NCBI GenBank assembly: GCA_018907035.1
Contig: JACCIC010000014.1
Span: 3,860,001-3,924,000, forward strand
Source of the DNA: Sycobia sp. Sy_11
Taxonomy: Eukaryota; Arthropoda; Insecta; Hymenoptera; Epichrysomallidae
Length of the DNA stretch: 64,000 nucleotides
Reading direction: 5' to 3'
The translations under genes were made by a program, and so were the position numbers. The notes beneath the pieces were generated by a model that was given only the letters and a program-made list of their open reading frames with translations, ran no database searches and had not been told where the DNA came from. Positions 27,807 to 40,871 of the stretch are shown in pieces; within the stretch, counting starts at the first letter, position 1; every line of letters begins with the position of its first letter.

Positions 27807-30800
27807 ATAATATTCTGTTTTAATCAAGGATCTTTCGTGCTCATTTTCAACGAAACATTGGGTACTACCACTTTTACCGCGCGAGTACGACCAGTACCGT
27901 TTCAGTCAAGTATAAATCTTTGGCAGTATAGGCATAAGAAACTCATATTCTGACTTCTCAATTTCAGACGCTCGAAAAGCTCGGATGTTTGAATACTTTA
28001 TGGAAACGAAGCTTCCAACTATAATAGGTCAAAACTAGGGAAAAAAAACATCGTCATGAACAAGGCGTATTATACTCAATCGAACGCGCTTGGAATTATT
28101 TATCTCGCGCCGTTATTCCTACATATGCATAGACTCTAATGGGAGCCGATGAGTCACATCTCTGTCACAGATTGATGGGAAATTAATGCTTTTTTTGAAA
28201 TAGCAATTCAATGCCCTCTGTGGTGATATTGTGCGTTTGAATTCTTTGAAACTTTGTGTACAATGCACGTCAGAGGCCAAAGGTAATGGAACAAATTGTT
28301 CTTCAAATTCAACTACCAGGGTAGTTGAATTAGAGAATATAGTTTTGTTAGACTCGCGGTAGAAATCAATAAAGGATTCGCATTTAGATGCCAATTGAAA
28401 GTTATGAATTTATTTTAAATTAAGTTGAAATTCACCAAATGCATTATATAGTCTTGGAGACATCGATTTAATCTTCGCGTACACATGAATTACTATCTTT
28501 ACTGAAAGTTCATATATATATATATATATACTTCGTACCGTACTGATAACGGGTAGTGTCAGAACTGAAGTTTCACTATACTCACGTGTTTATATAAATG
28601 AACGAAAAATATATGCTTCAGACGGAAATGGGAGAGAAAATTCTTGTATTAGAGTAGACACAATTTTCGTAACATTCTATCCCATCAGTTATTCAATATA
28701 TATACGTTTGCAACAAAACAATTTCGTTATATCAATCTTCGATTATCCATCCGGCTCATCTTGCATTATACTAGACCCCCATGGACACCAATGATTCACT
28801 CGATCAAAATGCATATAATATGCAATTGACAACACGATGAGTCGACGCCGATATGGGCTCACAAATAATCGTTATCGGGCGATATTACGCTGTATCGGTT
28901 CGACGCCACGAGGGGAAATTTTGAGAGAAAAATATATGTGTACAAGCGATAAATGATATTTCTATACATATATGTAATGCGAGTGTATTTGTCGAAAACG
29001 TCGAGCACATTGAGAAATAGAAGGCTGGCAATGACTCGGCGCACCGGTACGTATGGCCTACGTGCTTATTCATTCGATGTATGTATGGCTGATGTTTTCT
29101 TTTTGTTTTTGTTTTGAAGATGTTGAACTTTTCACTCCTACGTCCGTTATAGCCGTCCATAAATTAGGTAACCGCTTTTTTCTTTTATCTTCAACTCTCC
29201 CTTGTTTTATATGCAATTCTTCTGTTGCTTTTGCATCAACCCCCCCCCCCCCGCAAAATTTTCATATAATATATATTTTATCTTTCTAAACGTTTTCTGC
29301 AGTAAAATATTATAAATTCTTGCCAAATTTTGTTTTTAATATAAAAATACTGGAATTCTTCGTAAATCCAATCATTGATTGTTTATTAGTATACTCATTT
29401 CTATATTCGTAAATTAGTACATTAACACTGCAAATTTCAGAAATCATTGATTGTGCACCAAATTTCAGTAGTTGTCACTAATTCATATTTAGAGAAATGA
29501 AGAAACTATGGTACATTAATAATTTTTATTGAAGATCGAAATAGTCAATATTTTCGAATGAGGAGAGTAACCACTCTATACAATATTATTTAAACATCGG
29601 AGACAAATCTACTTCAATATTGTCCTGCTTCATCCGAAGAAGTCTTATGTTTGATTCAGTATTTATGGAGCACGAGCTGTATCACTGAATTTTTTATTGT
29701 ACATGGATCATGAGTACATTATACCTGCTTTCTTTTTTTTTTTAGATACAAAGCAGAACTTTGTTGATACTGCAAAGATTACGTGTTGTCTTTATAAAAT
29801 AAAATTTTTATATAATTATCAAATACATGCACAAAGAATCGAAATGATACTGACTTTATATTTACCTGTAATTTCATTACGCATTAATGGTTATCACCAA
29901 TCATAATAGGAAACAGGTATACTTTTTGGTGCTACTGGACTCAAACGAATAGATAGCGTGATAATAAGGGTCTATAAAAAAACTGTCTAAAAAAAATTTA
30001 TAGAGTAAGATTAATATACCAATTATATAAATGATTATATCTAAGGATAGTATGGCCAGTATTATTAGCAAGTTTTTAAACATTCTAAAAAAATCGACTT
30101 ATTAAGACGTTAATATTACTTAAATTATAGTATCAACAAAAAATCCACTTGAAATTGGTTAAAACCTGAATATATCAAAATATATTTCATATATATCATT
30201 ATCGGATTATCCTGGAAAAAGTTAATGTTTCAGAAAATATAAATACAACACGTTATTTAATAATCACTGTTTTCACGAATTCTGACATACAGTACTTCAA
30301 AATGAGAATCGCTTTAAAAATAATTTGCCATTAAACAAAATTTTCACCAAATAAGCTGTTTTTATATTCAAATGTTATCAAACGATTGCCATTCTGCATT
30401 TTCCTTTGAAAATCTTAATATAAGATAAAAAGGGCATAAATCGCGTACTTTGCATAAATTTTTTAAATATTGATTGAAAAGCGTTGTTTGACGAATTATG
30501 GGATATAAATTTGTAGAGCAACGATTGTAAGGGCTTTATAAAAATGTTCTAAATTTCATTTGTCAGCGAGCATTTCCAGAGAATCCTTATGTTCCTTATC
30601 AAGATAAATCTCTAACGAATGTAATAAATGATAAGTATATTGTCATATAATATAAATTATATTGTCTCGACAAGGACCATAAGGATTTCTGGAAATGGTC
30701 TAAACGATGACAAATCCTCTAAATAAATGAAATTTAGAATTTATAAATCGTTTTGTGCAATTCATTCTGTTATTTACAACTTATTACTATTATTACAAGG

Positions 30801-32444
30801 CATGAGACTCATCATCATTATTATTAAAAAAAAGTAGCATCTTAAAATTATTCGTCTTGAAAATTAGCCTTGACCAAAAATTTTCTAAAGAATAAAAATA
30901 TCTTAGAATTCGTTAAGAATTTTTCACAAATTTTTTTTAAGATATTTGAACTACGTCTTCCAAAACCCGGATTCCGTCATCATTTAAAAAGTAAAAAATT
31001 AAATCACTCTTGTCTTATCACATTCATAGGATTTTGTTCAATAGAAAAAAGATAAAAATTGGAATTTATTAGGAGTTACTATAAAAGTTTCCATTTCCGA
31101 ATCGATTTTGAAATTATCGTTGATATTACATGCAGAGTAAAAGTGAAGACAGTTTTGACTTTAATTTTTAGCAATTCCTTTTGACATTTTAAGCTCTATT
31201 CATGTTTTCTTTAGAAAATCTTCGCTTGGAAAATTTATGGGTGGGGGGAGGAGGTCCACTAAACTTGGATCGAGTTGTTTAAACTCCTCTGCCCCCCTTC
31301 TGCTTCGTTGGTTTTATATCGATAAGAGAATCATTACATAATGTTAGTTTAGAAAGATCTTTCCATTATACTGTATAGTTGTGTATATTGTGTATAGATC
31401 GAGACGAAAGAAATTATCTGACAATTCGGCTGTGGCTATCGTAAATGAGGTAAAGAAAGGAAACGCATCAAAAAATTTCATCGAAAATGATGTCTAATGA
31501 TCGATGTTGTTGAAAGAATCCAAAATTTTCAACAAAGAATAAATAAACAATGTTTGACAAGTGTAGAGTATCAGTGGAACTGGAGCAATAAAATACAGTC
31601 TAGGAGTTAAAAAGGATTTGTTGGCTGTTTTTCGCCTCCTGAGCACGATATTTTACAATGGCATGCCCAAAATATCGAAAATCAATTGTTATTACAATTG
31701 ACTGTTAAAAATTTACTCTTTTTTCGGCACTATGCCCTCGCAGTTTGTGTTCAGGACGATACAATGCGTTCAAATCTTCAAATCTATGCCTCTTAAAAAA
31801 CGTAAATTCTTCTTCCTTCAGAATAATTCATAATAACTGCATTAGCAATGGTACTAGAGAAGTGTATTGAATGGAGAAATAATCAGTAATAAAAAAAAAG
31901 ACGAGAAAGTGCCTATAAAAAACTGTGCCAATTATTTCTTTTCGTTTAATTATTAATCTTTCGTTTATAATAAACGATACATCTTTGTATTTAAGAGAGA
32001 AAAACGTCAAATCGCAAATTCTTCCCAATAATCTTTCAACATTCACTCTCTCCCTTTCTACCAATAATACATATATCCGCAGCATTATAAAGAATGGGAT
32101 TTTCCCCTTCTCTCTTGCACGCCGGGCATCCAGCTCGTAAACCTCTCGACCGAGGGAACGTCGTCGAGGCGGCATTTCGGTCAGCCTTGAGAGGCTTCGA
32201 GAGCACGCGTATACGAAGATTGCGTCTGATGAGCTACTGAGCCGCGAACTCGTGCATCATTCACTCGTGTATATATATATATACACACTTTCCCTCTTTT
32301 CCAAATAGGAGGATGCGCTCGCGCGTATTGCAATCGCTCGCTCGCGCGCTCATCAACTGATCAGCATCGCGGATTTCTTTCGCGCACGCATCGAACGTAA
32401 ATATATCGCCTCTCCATCCTTGGCCCGAAGCGCGTAAATGTATA

Positions 32445-32446
<2 letters not shown>

Positions 32447-32492
<46 letters not shown>
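32447..32492. repeat. (TA)n microsatellite
   Basis: AT run of about 46 bases. Confidence 0.95.
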
Positions 32493-32496
<4 letters not shown>

Positions 32497-32724
32497 TCAG
32501 GAATGCTAATTTCATTATTTTTATACTCTTTCTTCTTTTTTTTGTCTAATAAGCCTACCCCGAGGTGTAATTTTGTGTATATATAGGTAAAAATGATTTG
32601 CGTTGAAATTGGTGTCAATGAGCTTGTATCATGAGTCGTATAACGCGTAAGAAAATCGGGAGAATTATCTTTAAGACTCGGTTATATTTTACTTGACTTT
32701 ATTACTATTGTCGTAACAATATGG

Positions 32725-32727
<3 letters not shown>

Positions 32728-32771
<44 letters not shown>
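32728..32771. repeat. (TA)n microsatellite
   Basis: AT run of about 44 bases. Confidence 0.9.
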
Positions 32772-32777
<6 letters not shown>

Positions 32778-34899
32778 TTAGAAATCGATGAATTTTGTAT
32801 AGTATAGTAACAATTTAAATAAAAATATAAATTTAACTTTGAACACACGGAACTGCTCAATAGATATATTGCAATTTTTAGATTTTCATTTAAACGTGAA
32901 AAAAAGTTTCTAATTCTAAGGAAATTTTATTTGAATTAAGTGGATTATTATCTCGAATACAAAATAAAATAATATTAACTTAAATTAGTATAAATAATTT
33001 ACCTATCTGAAAGAGATATTAACTTTTTTCTAAAAAAAAAAACTTTATAGTTGAATCAAGTAAATATGATTTTAATAGAAATTAATCAAATTATGCATTA
33101 AGAAATTTGGTTTGTGAGTTAAAAACGTATTCACTTCACTCACGTAAATATTCTTTAGAAAAAATGTTCGAATTTCGCAATGCAGGGAAAAAAGAAACGT
33201 GAGTCAGTTGAATAATCTTAAACTAAGTAAATCATTAACTTAATGTTATTGGTACTTGATTTATAGGATTGGAATTATTATAATTATCGTAATATAAATT
33301 TTTACATCATATATAATATCATACATATATATTAACGACTATTTCACACATGCACGCATAGAACGTAATACAACGTAATTGGGTTTGAAACGCAAACACT
33401 CTTACACCAGCTTACACGGGAACGCTTCATGCAATCCGAACATCGCGTCTAAAAGAATATCGTGTCCGATGCAAGTGTGCTCAAAATCATGTACCCATCT
33501 GGCGATAAAGTTTTTAAATAATGCGAGAATATTTACTTGAAACAAATATTATTATTGAATTAATAATGATTTCACCAAATATTTGCTTGATTTTAGATTT
33601 AGTATTTTTAATTAATGCTATATTAGTATTTTTAATTAATGCTATATTTGAATCTAGTAACCATTTTATTAGATTTTAATGATTCAAAAAATCATTATAA
33701 GTCAATATTTTTTGAAGCGTGGCTGTTAAATTAAAAAAAAATCGATTTACTTTTTTTTTTAAAATTTAATAGTGACTGGATTCACGTAAGTGAAATTTAA
33801 GAAAATGTGATGACTTGTTAAAAAAAAAATATTTTTAAATCGAAATTCATTTATTCCTGTAAAGTACATGTGAAAAATGTTAAAATAACGCCCATGGTAA
33901 CCGACTGTAGACCATATTCAACAATTTATAATTAATTACCGGTCCGCGTTGCAGTGTATAAAAATAGTTTTCGGCAATTTTTTTTTTCATCGTTAAAAAA
34001 AAAGAAAAAATAAATTTACCTATAACAATGTAGTGCTTTAAATCTATTTTTACTTTCTCGCGTGCAGTTCTGAATCTAATAGGCCGTAAAATAACCGCTG
34101 CTGCCTTCGTTTAAAATACAATCCACGCGACTCGGGCGACTTATGTGCCATTCGCGTGCTCGGCCTTTTCCGCAAATTGCCCCTGTCGCGTATATACGTA
34201 ATAAGTATACGGGCAAATCGAAAAGCGCGCGGAATTGGAGATTTTGCCTGGGAATTTTTTATTTTTCCGTCGAAAGCGCCGCGCGCTAAGGTCTTTTATT
34301 TTAATGTACCGCTAGGCGCGCTGCGGTATAGTAGAACGACAGAGTCCAGTATCTAAAAAAATGGCAGAAATTTCAAATGTACGCGAAGCGTTTAATTAGA
34401 CAAAAAAGAAGACTTAAACCATTTGTTAAAAGGGGGGAGGTTTTACTGTAGCCCATCTAAGTAAACGATACAATTTAAAGACCACGTTATAGAAACACGC
34501 CATGAGCAAAAGTGTTTTCAGGAGAGCATATGCGTCTCCCGTGTATTTTGGCACGAAACACGCTCTATATAAATACACGTAAGTTCGTGCTTAACCGCAT
34601 CATATATATATATATATATAGATTTCTGCACATACTGATACGTTCACTTTATTCCGCTTACTTTCATCGTAAAGTTGCCAGCGTATATATACCTATAATT
34701 TCGGAACGCTTAGTTATAATTGCATGCCTCTGAAAGTTTGTCGATTTTTTTTCACGAGTCTGAAAAAAAAATGTAACAAGTGGCATTTCCAACAAAAAAA
34801 AAACACAAAAAATCAGAACGTTTCGTAAGAAAGTGTATAGAATATTACATACACGTGCGTACTGACATATGGGCGATATAAATTTTTATCACATTCGCA

Positions 34900-35330
34900 T
34901 ATGAACATTACAAATAATGCGGATTATTGCACGAAACAGTATATAATAAGTTTTGCACCGTGGGAGTCGAGGATTCGAGTGGAAGAAAAACAAAAGCAAC
35001 GGCCAAACGTATATATGTATATATATATAATCGTCCAATGCTCTTTGACTCACTCGGACGTGCGAACGCAGTCCAGAAATGTGCGAGAGCCTTCGATAGT
35101 TTTCCCGCGCGACTTCGCGAGTCCCCCGCGGCGGCGGCGGCGGCGCAAGGCGGCCTATACGCCGCGTGATAATTCGCGCGCCTTGTCCTCGACGCAATTT
35201 GTATTAAAGAAGAAGAAAAAAAAAGAAGAAAGGAAGAAAAAGAAAAGGTTGAATTCACGGTCGTCGGCGAATGGAGCGAGCGCGCTTGACGATGTACATG
35301 TACGTGTATTAACGCAAGGATCTAGGCGGA
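34900..35330. other. CpG-rich segment with (CGG)n, possible promoter
   Basis: A local block of high GC and CpG, including GCGGCGGCGGCGGCG near 35128-35144, in AT-rich surroundings. It resembles the GC-rich flank of FMO copy A in composition only. No exon was recognised, so any promoter role is a guess. Confidence 0.2.
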
Positions 35331-35353
35331 CTAACAGATTTTCTTATGTACTA

Positions 35354-35355
<2 letters not shown>

Positions 35356-35407
<52 letters not shown>
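35356..35407. repeat. (TA)n microsatellite
   Basis: AT run of about 52 bases. Confidence 0.95.
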
Positions 35408-35409
<2 letters not shown>

Positions 35410-35540
35410 TGAAGATAGTTTAGAGATCGGAAGGGTTTCCCTGACTTTTTAAAATGACGAGAGTGAAATTATAAAGCTCTACAGATTATTTTCTTTTCTT
35501 TCTAGAAATAAATTTGATTGTTTAATATCTAAAAGTATTT

Positions 35541-36120
35541 AAGCTAACAAATATTTTTATCGGTCTTACACTCTTATAAAATAATATATTGATACTCATA
35601 TAATGATAGTCAAATTGTCCTTGTTTATAATCAGTCCCTTAGAGAATCTGAAATAAAAAATAAACAGCAAAAATTAAGCAATAGGCTATCGAATGAAAAG
35701 AACAACCTGATTCCCCCCCCCCTCTCAACATTACCGAGTCGATGTATCTGCTGCGAATCATCTGCGTCTAGCGGAATTTTCCGAAAATTTTCCGGGAATT
35801 ATAGATAATAAATTTTAAAATAAATATTCTTGTCGTATACATAAATTCGAGGATAGCGATAGCGTATACACAATTTAATTACTAGAATTTCCTTGCAGTC
35901 CCTGGAGATGAACCGAAGCGGTTCGAAACGTTGGTAGGCTCTGTTTATTTCCATTATTAACAATAGCTAGTATATTGATTAATTTTTATTTTTGAATTTT
36001 TAGTAGTGGTTTTTATTTCAGATGCTACGTACCCGATTGTAAATAAGGACAATCTGACTGTCATTGAAGTTACATTATTATATAAAGACTGTAGGACCGA
36101 TGGAAATATTTGTTAATTTA
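35541..36120 (+). mobile_element. full-length non-autonomous element with about 120-bp inverted termini
   Basis: Left end: ACAAATATTTTTATCGGTCT, then ATAGTCAAATTGTCCTTGTT and GAATCTGAAATAAAAA. Right end read on the other strand: ACAAATATTTCCATCGGTCC, then ACAGTCAGATTGTCCTTATT and GCATCTGAAATAAAAA. The roughly 340-bp interior has a C-run, AT-rich DNA and a fold at 35901-35929 like a degraded hammerhead. No transposase frame. The inverted ends suggest a DNA-transposon miniature; the hammerhead-like module instead recalls Penelope-like elements, so the class is open. Target-site duplication not resolved. Confidence 0.65.
35901..35929 (+). ncRNA. degraded hammerhead-like hairpin inside the 580-bp element
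   Basis: Perfect 5-bp stem (AACCG 35911-35915, CGGTT 35919-35923) followed by CGAAAC, preceded by CTGGAGATGA. It lines up with the fold at 8654-8703, with the same flanks (CAGTCCCTG before, GAAAC-TTGG after). Here CUGAUGA is altered to CTGGAGATGA and the outer stem is lost, so it is unlikely to cleave. Confidence 0.35.
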
Positions 36121-36230
36121 ATGTAACTATAATTATATTATGACAGTCAGACTGCCTTTACTTATAATCACACCCCTCAAAATCTGAGATATAAGTATTA
36201 TGAGTAAAAAATAATAAATATACTACATTT
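36121..36230 (+). mobile_element. second left-end fragment abutting the 580-bp element
   Basis: GACAGTCAGACTGCC, then CTTATAATCACACCCCTC and AATCTGAGATATAAG, repeat the inner left-end order of the family. It starts where the previous copy stops and lacks the outer 30 or so bases, which suggests nested insertion or a multimer. Confidence 0.45.
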
Positions 36231-37215
36231 TTAACCGAGGATAATATGACTGCCTCGTCAAATATTTGGAACCGCCTCGACTCCTCGTCGGGGACAAAAT
36301 TATTAATGCATTTCTTACCGGCTGGTTAAAATATGTCCTTCGTAAACTGACGGAATTTACTATTGTCATATATGCGCATTAATATTTAGCGAAAATATTG
36401 TTGACAACAAGTTTTATCTTTTTATAACACATCGCCAAGCACCGACGAAGAAATTACTTTTCATTTGTTTAGAAATTTTTCTTCCTCCCAGTTTGCGGCA
36501 AGCTGTATAAATCTCAATTGTTTCTTGATTACTTGATCTGTAAGCAACGTTTCCATGTCTAATAAAGGTCAATTATCATTGCTGGTTCGAGGAGAATGAC
36601 TATTGAAGGCATAATTGGACGATGCTGCGGACCTTCGCTCGTGTCTTCGGATCTTACTCTAAGCCAGGTAGAATTTCACTATCTTCTCGATAGACGTACG
36701 AATCCATCGAGATATTCTTTCAACGTGCTTTTGCCCCTTTAATTTAGACTATGAGTTTATTAATAACACATTCTATTGCATTTTTGTTTCACGTTTCATT
36801 TTTAAAATTCTTAGTCAGAGAAATAAAAAGCTGGTCAAGGAGTAAATTTCAAATTGTCGACTGATATATTATTATACTGTATAATATATTTTGAAAAATA
36901 CTCTTATAAATGAATTAATTCTCTATATACGAAATAATATGATTTTAAAATTTATCTGTTGTTTTTTCTATAATGTAAAATATAACTTCTATTATTAATT
37001 ATGATTTTTTACAGTCAAGATTACCTATTGCACAAAATTGTTTTTAAAAAAATAATGAATCATTTAATTAATGAAAATATTATGAATTATAAAGCAAGTA
37101 CACTTCGTTTAATGTTTAGTGGGTCTTTTTGATGGAATACAAGAAGTCAGAGCTCAAGAATTTATACAGTACTTGCTTTTCTAAAGTAGTTATTTTACAT
37201 AATAAATACGTAATA

Positions 37216-37219
<4 letters not shown>

Positions 37220-37253
<34 letters not shown>

Positions 37254-37265
37254 ATATATATATTT
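37220..37265. repeat. (TA)n microsatellite, interrupted
   Basis: AT run broken once by an extra T near 37249. Confidence 0.85.
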
Positions 37266-40200
37266 ATAATAAAAATTAATAAAACATAGATCTTTTATTT
37301 TTAATCTGGCTAAGAAAATGCACTTACTTTTTCGAATAGCTTAGAGGTGCGTGTATCAAAAATTACGTCGATGGAGATGAAAATCTTGCACTAAGATTTT
37401 TTTTTTTTAAATTATTTTACAAGATGCATATTTTTATCGATCAGAACAAATTTGGATCGTTAGTTTTATTTTTAAGACAGTGTAAGCGTTAAGTAATCGT
37501 CAAATAAATGTTTTGCTGAGATATGACGGTGTTATAAGAGCACTTAAGGATACTGAAGATACGTAATAAATGTTTGAATGTGAATTATCTAAGTGTAAGC
37601 CATCAACTATAGCGGTGTACTAGTACATAAAATAAAATGCACGCATATGAGTAATTAGAAAATGTTTTATTATTAAATAATTGCCATAGTTTAAGTAATA
37701 AAAGTTTAAAAGTTTCTTGTCCGTTTTTTCATGAGTAGGAATCTTTTCTTAATAATAAAATTGACTGAAGTATACGTATAAAGCTTAAATTTTTCTCATA
37801 TACAATATTTGAATTAATTTTTTTATATAAAATCGACTGTATATCTATGTACGCCCTTTATATAATCTAAAACTACTGCACCGATTGCATTCCAATTTTA
37901 ACCACGTATTGTATTCTATACGGATAGGATTCACGATGGGCTTTTATTTCAAATTCGACGCGGTTTGGTACGATTTTGTACCGGCGGATACATTGATTAT
38001 GATATGAAACTCAAGCTCAAAAGAAATGAATAAAATGAAAAATAATAGTTAATCTTCAAATTTATGATTTATAGCACTAAACCTTAAGGTGTTCGCGTCC
38101 AAATACGATTTGAACAAGGTCAATTTCGAACTTTACTCATTAGAGAATAAATATGTCAGAAGTAAAAATAGTGTGTTATTTATCTAAGAAACTATAATAG
38201 AACTTTAAAAATGCTTCTACGTCCGTCCTTTACGGCTTTATTATTAATTAACATAATGATATCGTATTATAATGCAATGTATTTCTTAATAAATAAATTT
38301 GTAACAGTAAATTATCATAAAGCGACTGTAAAGTTTTACAGCTAAACTTATTTCAGTATTTTAAGAGATTTTTTTTCCAAAAATCACGATATAATTCTAG
38401 CCTGAAGCGCATCTAACTCGATCAAAATTTCAGTTCGAAAATGTTGAAACTTCTCGCTCATTTTCGGCCAGTCAGCGAAATCTCGTATACTTTTTAGACT
38501 TTTTGTCGAATGGAATTCGGCTAATGCATCCGAAGAGGAGGAATTCAGCATAACTAACTGAAATTTCTTCAATACCAAGTACTTGTCTCGCGCTCTTCTC
38601 GACTAGCTCGGTGTCGAAATTTTTTATATGTAGAACCCTCTTCAAACTTGCATCACACTAATGCATCGCGCTTTTTTATTTTTGCACTGAATATTGATCT
38701 GTACTACCCCAATCTTGATAATTATTCTACGTTGATCAATTTTCACTAAACACTAAATGTTTAATTTTAATTGTTCCTTGAATTCTCCATTGTCATAGGC
38801 TAAAATTATCTATAGAACTACAGATTTATATAAAGTGTGCTTTTCCGAACAAGATCGTTTTTAAAAGATAGCTCGCAATTCTTGGGGCCATTTCGTTCAA
38901 ATCTGCAGTTTAACCACAACGAGCCGATTTGATAAAATTTTAAAGAACATTTTTTAAGTGTTATTTTATTTAATATACCTAAATATCTGTAAAAATTTGC
39001 ATCAATTACCGAAGACCACGTTCGTATATCTCACCTTTGAATTAAAAACTATATTAAAGCAACAGAATTGATAAAGTTTGTTAAGAAAAAAAAAATTCAT
39101 TTTTATACATCTTTAAATATTTTTCCAGAATTGAAAAAAAAATTAACAACACATGTCGTATTTTCCGTTTTATTCTATAAAATTAATTAATTTATATTGC
39201 AGAATTTCTATTTTATGTATAAGCGATGCATTTTAACTATCTTTATTAATTAATTATTATTTATTGATAGATAAGGTTTGACGTTCTATAATTAAAAGAC
39301 CGGTTTGTACAATTAGTTTTAAAAACGAAAAATTAATTACATGATATTGAAATTAAAAAAAAATATTTTTATAGAAATAATTATTTATTGCAACTGTTTA
39401 GAACAGCGAACATTATAGACAATATTAAAAATAAACATTAATACGTTTTACAATACTGTCAAGAACTTATATGTGTCCTAAATTCACAAATTGTAATTAT
39501 ACAAGTTTATCTATAATTGCACATTATTCACAATAAAAATGACTCGTAACTTTGACCATTTAAAGCCAACTTCCACATATTCAGCGACACTATCTACTAA
39601 ACGAGGTCAGCTAAAATTTACAACTTGCTCACAATTGAAATTGATATCAATATTAGCTAATATATTTAGGATTTCACGGTGAATTTTCGGGTTGTAATAA
39701 GCCTGAAACTGATTAATAAGCTGGATTCGATCACGTTATTACGAATATGATGCAACAAGATGTGCAAATGGTCGATCGAATCTTATTTCAGTAAAACGAC
39801 GATCAATTCATTTTCAAACATCTGACTGATCTGAGATTATTAGATGTACCTTCGGAATATAATCAAACTAGGTCAATCATATGTTCAGATGCAATAATTG
39901 GACGATTATGGATATGTAAGATATAAAGTGTAGTCACCTCTTTATTATAGATTACTTTAAGAAAGTTGAGGAACAATTCCGGCATTGTGATCTAGAGTTA
40001 TCATTGGTGCTGTGCACTTAATGATGCACTGCATAGGTGATTGTGAATAATTTTTGGTAATGTAATGCCAGTCTTTAGAGTTATAAAGGTAAAATTAATA
40101 ATATTCAAGAAATTTATTAATTGCTAAATTTTTTAATTAATACCTACCAGTTAATATTGCTTAATAAAATTCAAATTAACAGAATGAACTGATTAAATAG

Positions 40201-40871
40201 TTATGGACAATAAATTCTTTATAATAATTTATTTTTCACAGAATCTACTTTATCAGGAGAGGTAAATCGCCTACTAAGTCGATGTTTTAACGATGATACT
40301 TTGTAACCAATTCACTTCATGTAGTAGTAAAATCGATATAAAGCACTGGTATTGATACCGATAAAATTGTTTTCAAAAAATAAAAAATATACAAAAAGAA
40401 TTATAAATAAAAAATAAAGTGCTAAAGTAATTATAATAATCAAAAGAACAGCTAATACCTAAAAAGAAATATTTAATTTTTATTGTTCATCCTTACTGGT
40501 GAAATAGTCATAACATATCTTTTTATACGAATAAATCGATGCATATTCATTGAAAGAAGTATTAAAGTATTTTCTTTCAATTAAGACTAGTAACATAAAA
40601 CTTTTCTTAGAGTTGCCACTATAATCATAGAAGTAATACGTTTCCAAGTTATACTGTGAAAATATGTAAAAATTACAATTAATCATAAAAAATTGCTTGT
40701 TATTATCTAATGCCCTTTCTTATTGAAGCAGGAAAGAACGAGGTTGCACGATTGAGAAAAAATACACACTTCTAAATTTCTGAGAACAACCGACAGAAAT
40801 TTCCTTCAGTTGTTGTTGTGAGACATGATTAATTATAGGAAATTTACCGATTTCGAGACTAATGAAATCGA

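Larger units (their letters stand above)
22761..40871. other. 18-kb stretch between FMO copies A and B, no gene recognised
   Basis: Both strands were searched for conserved protein motifs and none was found. Contents: GC-rich segments with long (GA)n/(CT)n runs (23430-24510), several (TA)n arrays, a CpG-rich segment with (CGG)n (34900-35330), a full inverted-repeat element (35541-36120) with a partial one beside it, and otherwise AT-rich DNA. A non-coding RNA or unrecognised short gene cannot be excluded by eye. Confidence 0.55.

Noticed and set aside
35901..35929. Second hammerhead-like copy as an active ribozyme
   Set aside because: The CUGAUGA core is altered and the outer stem does not pair; it is kept only as a relic supporting the family.
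38384..38578. 64-codon minus-strand frame with normal-looking composition
   Set aside because: No recognisable motif and no flanking exons; not enough to call a gene.
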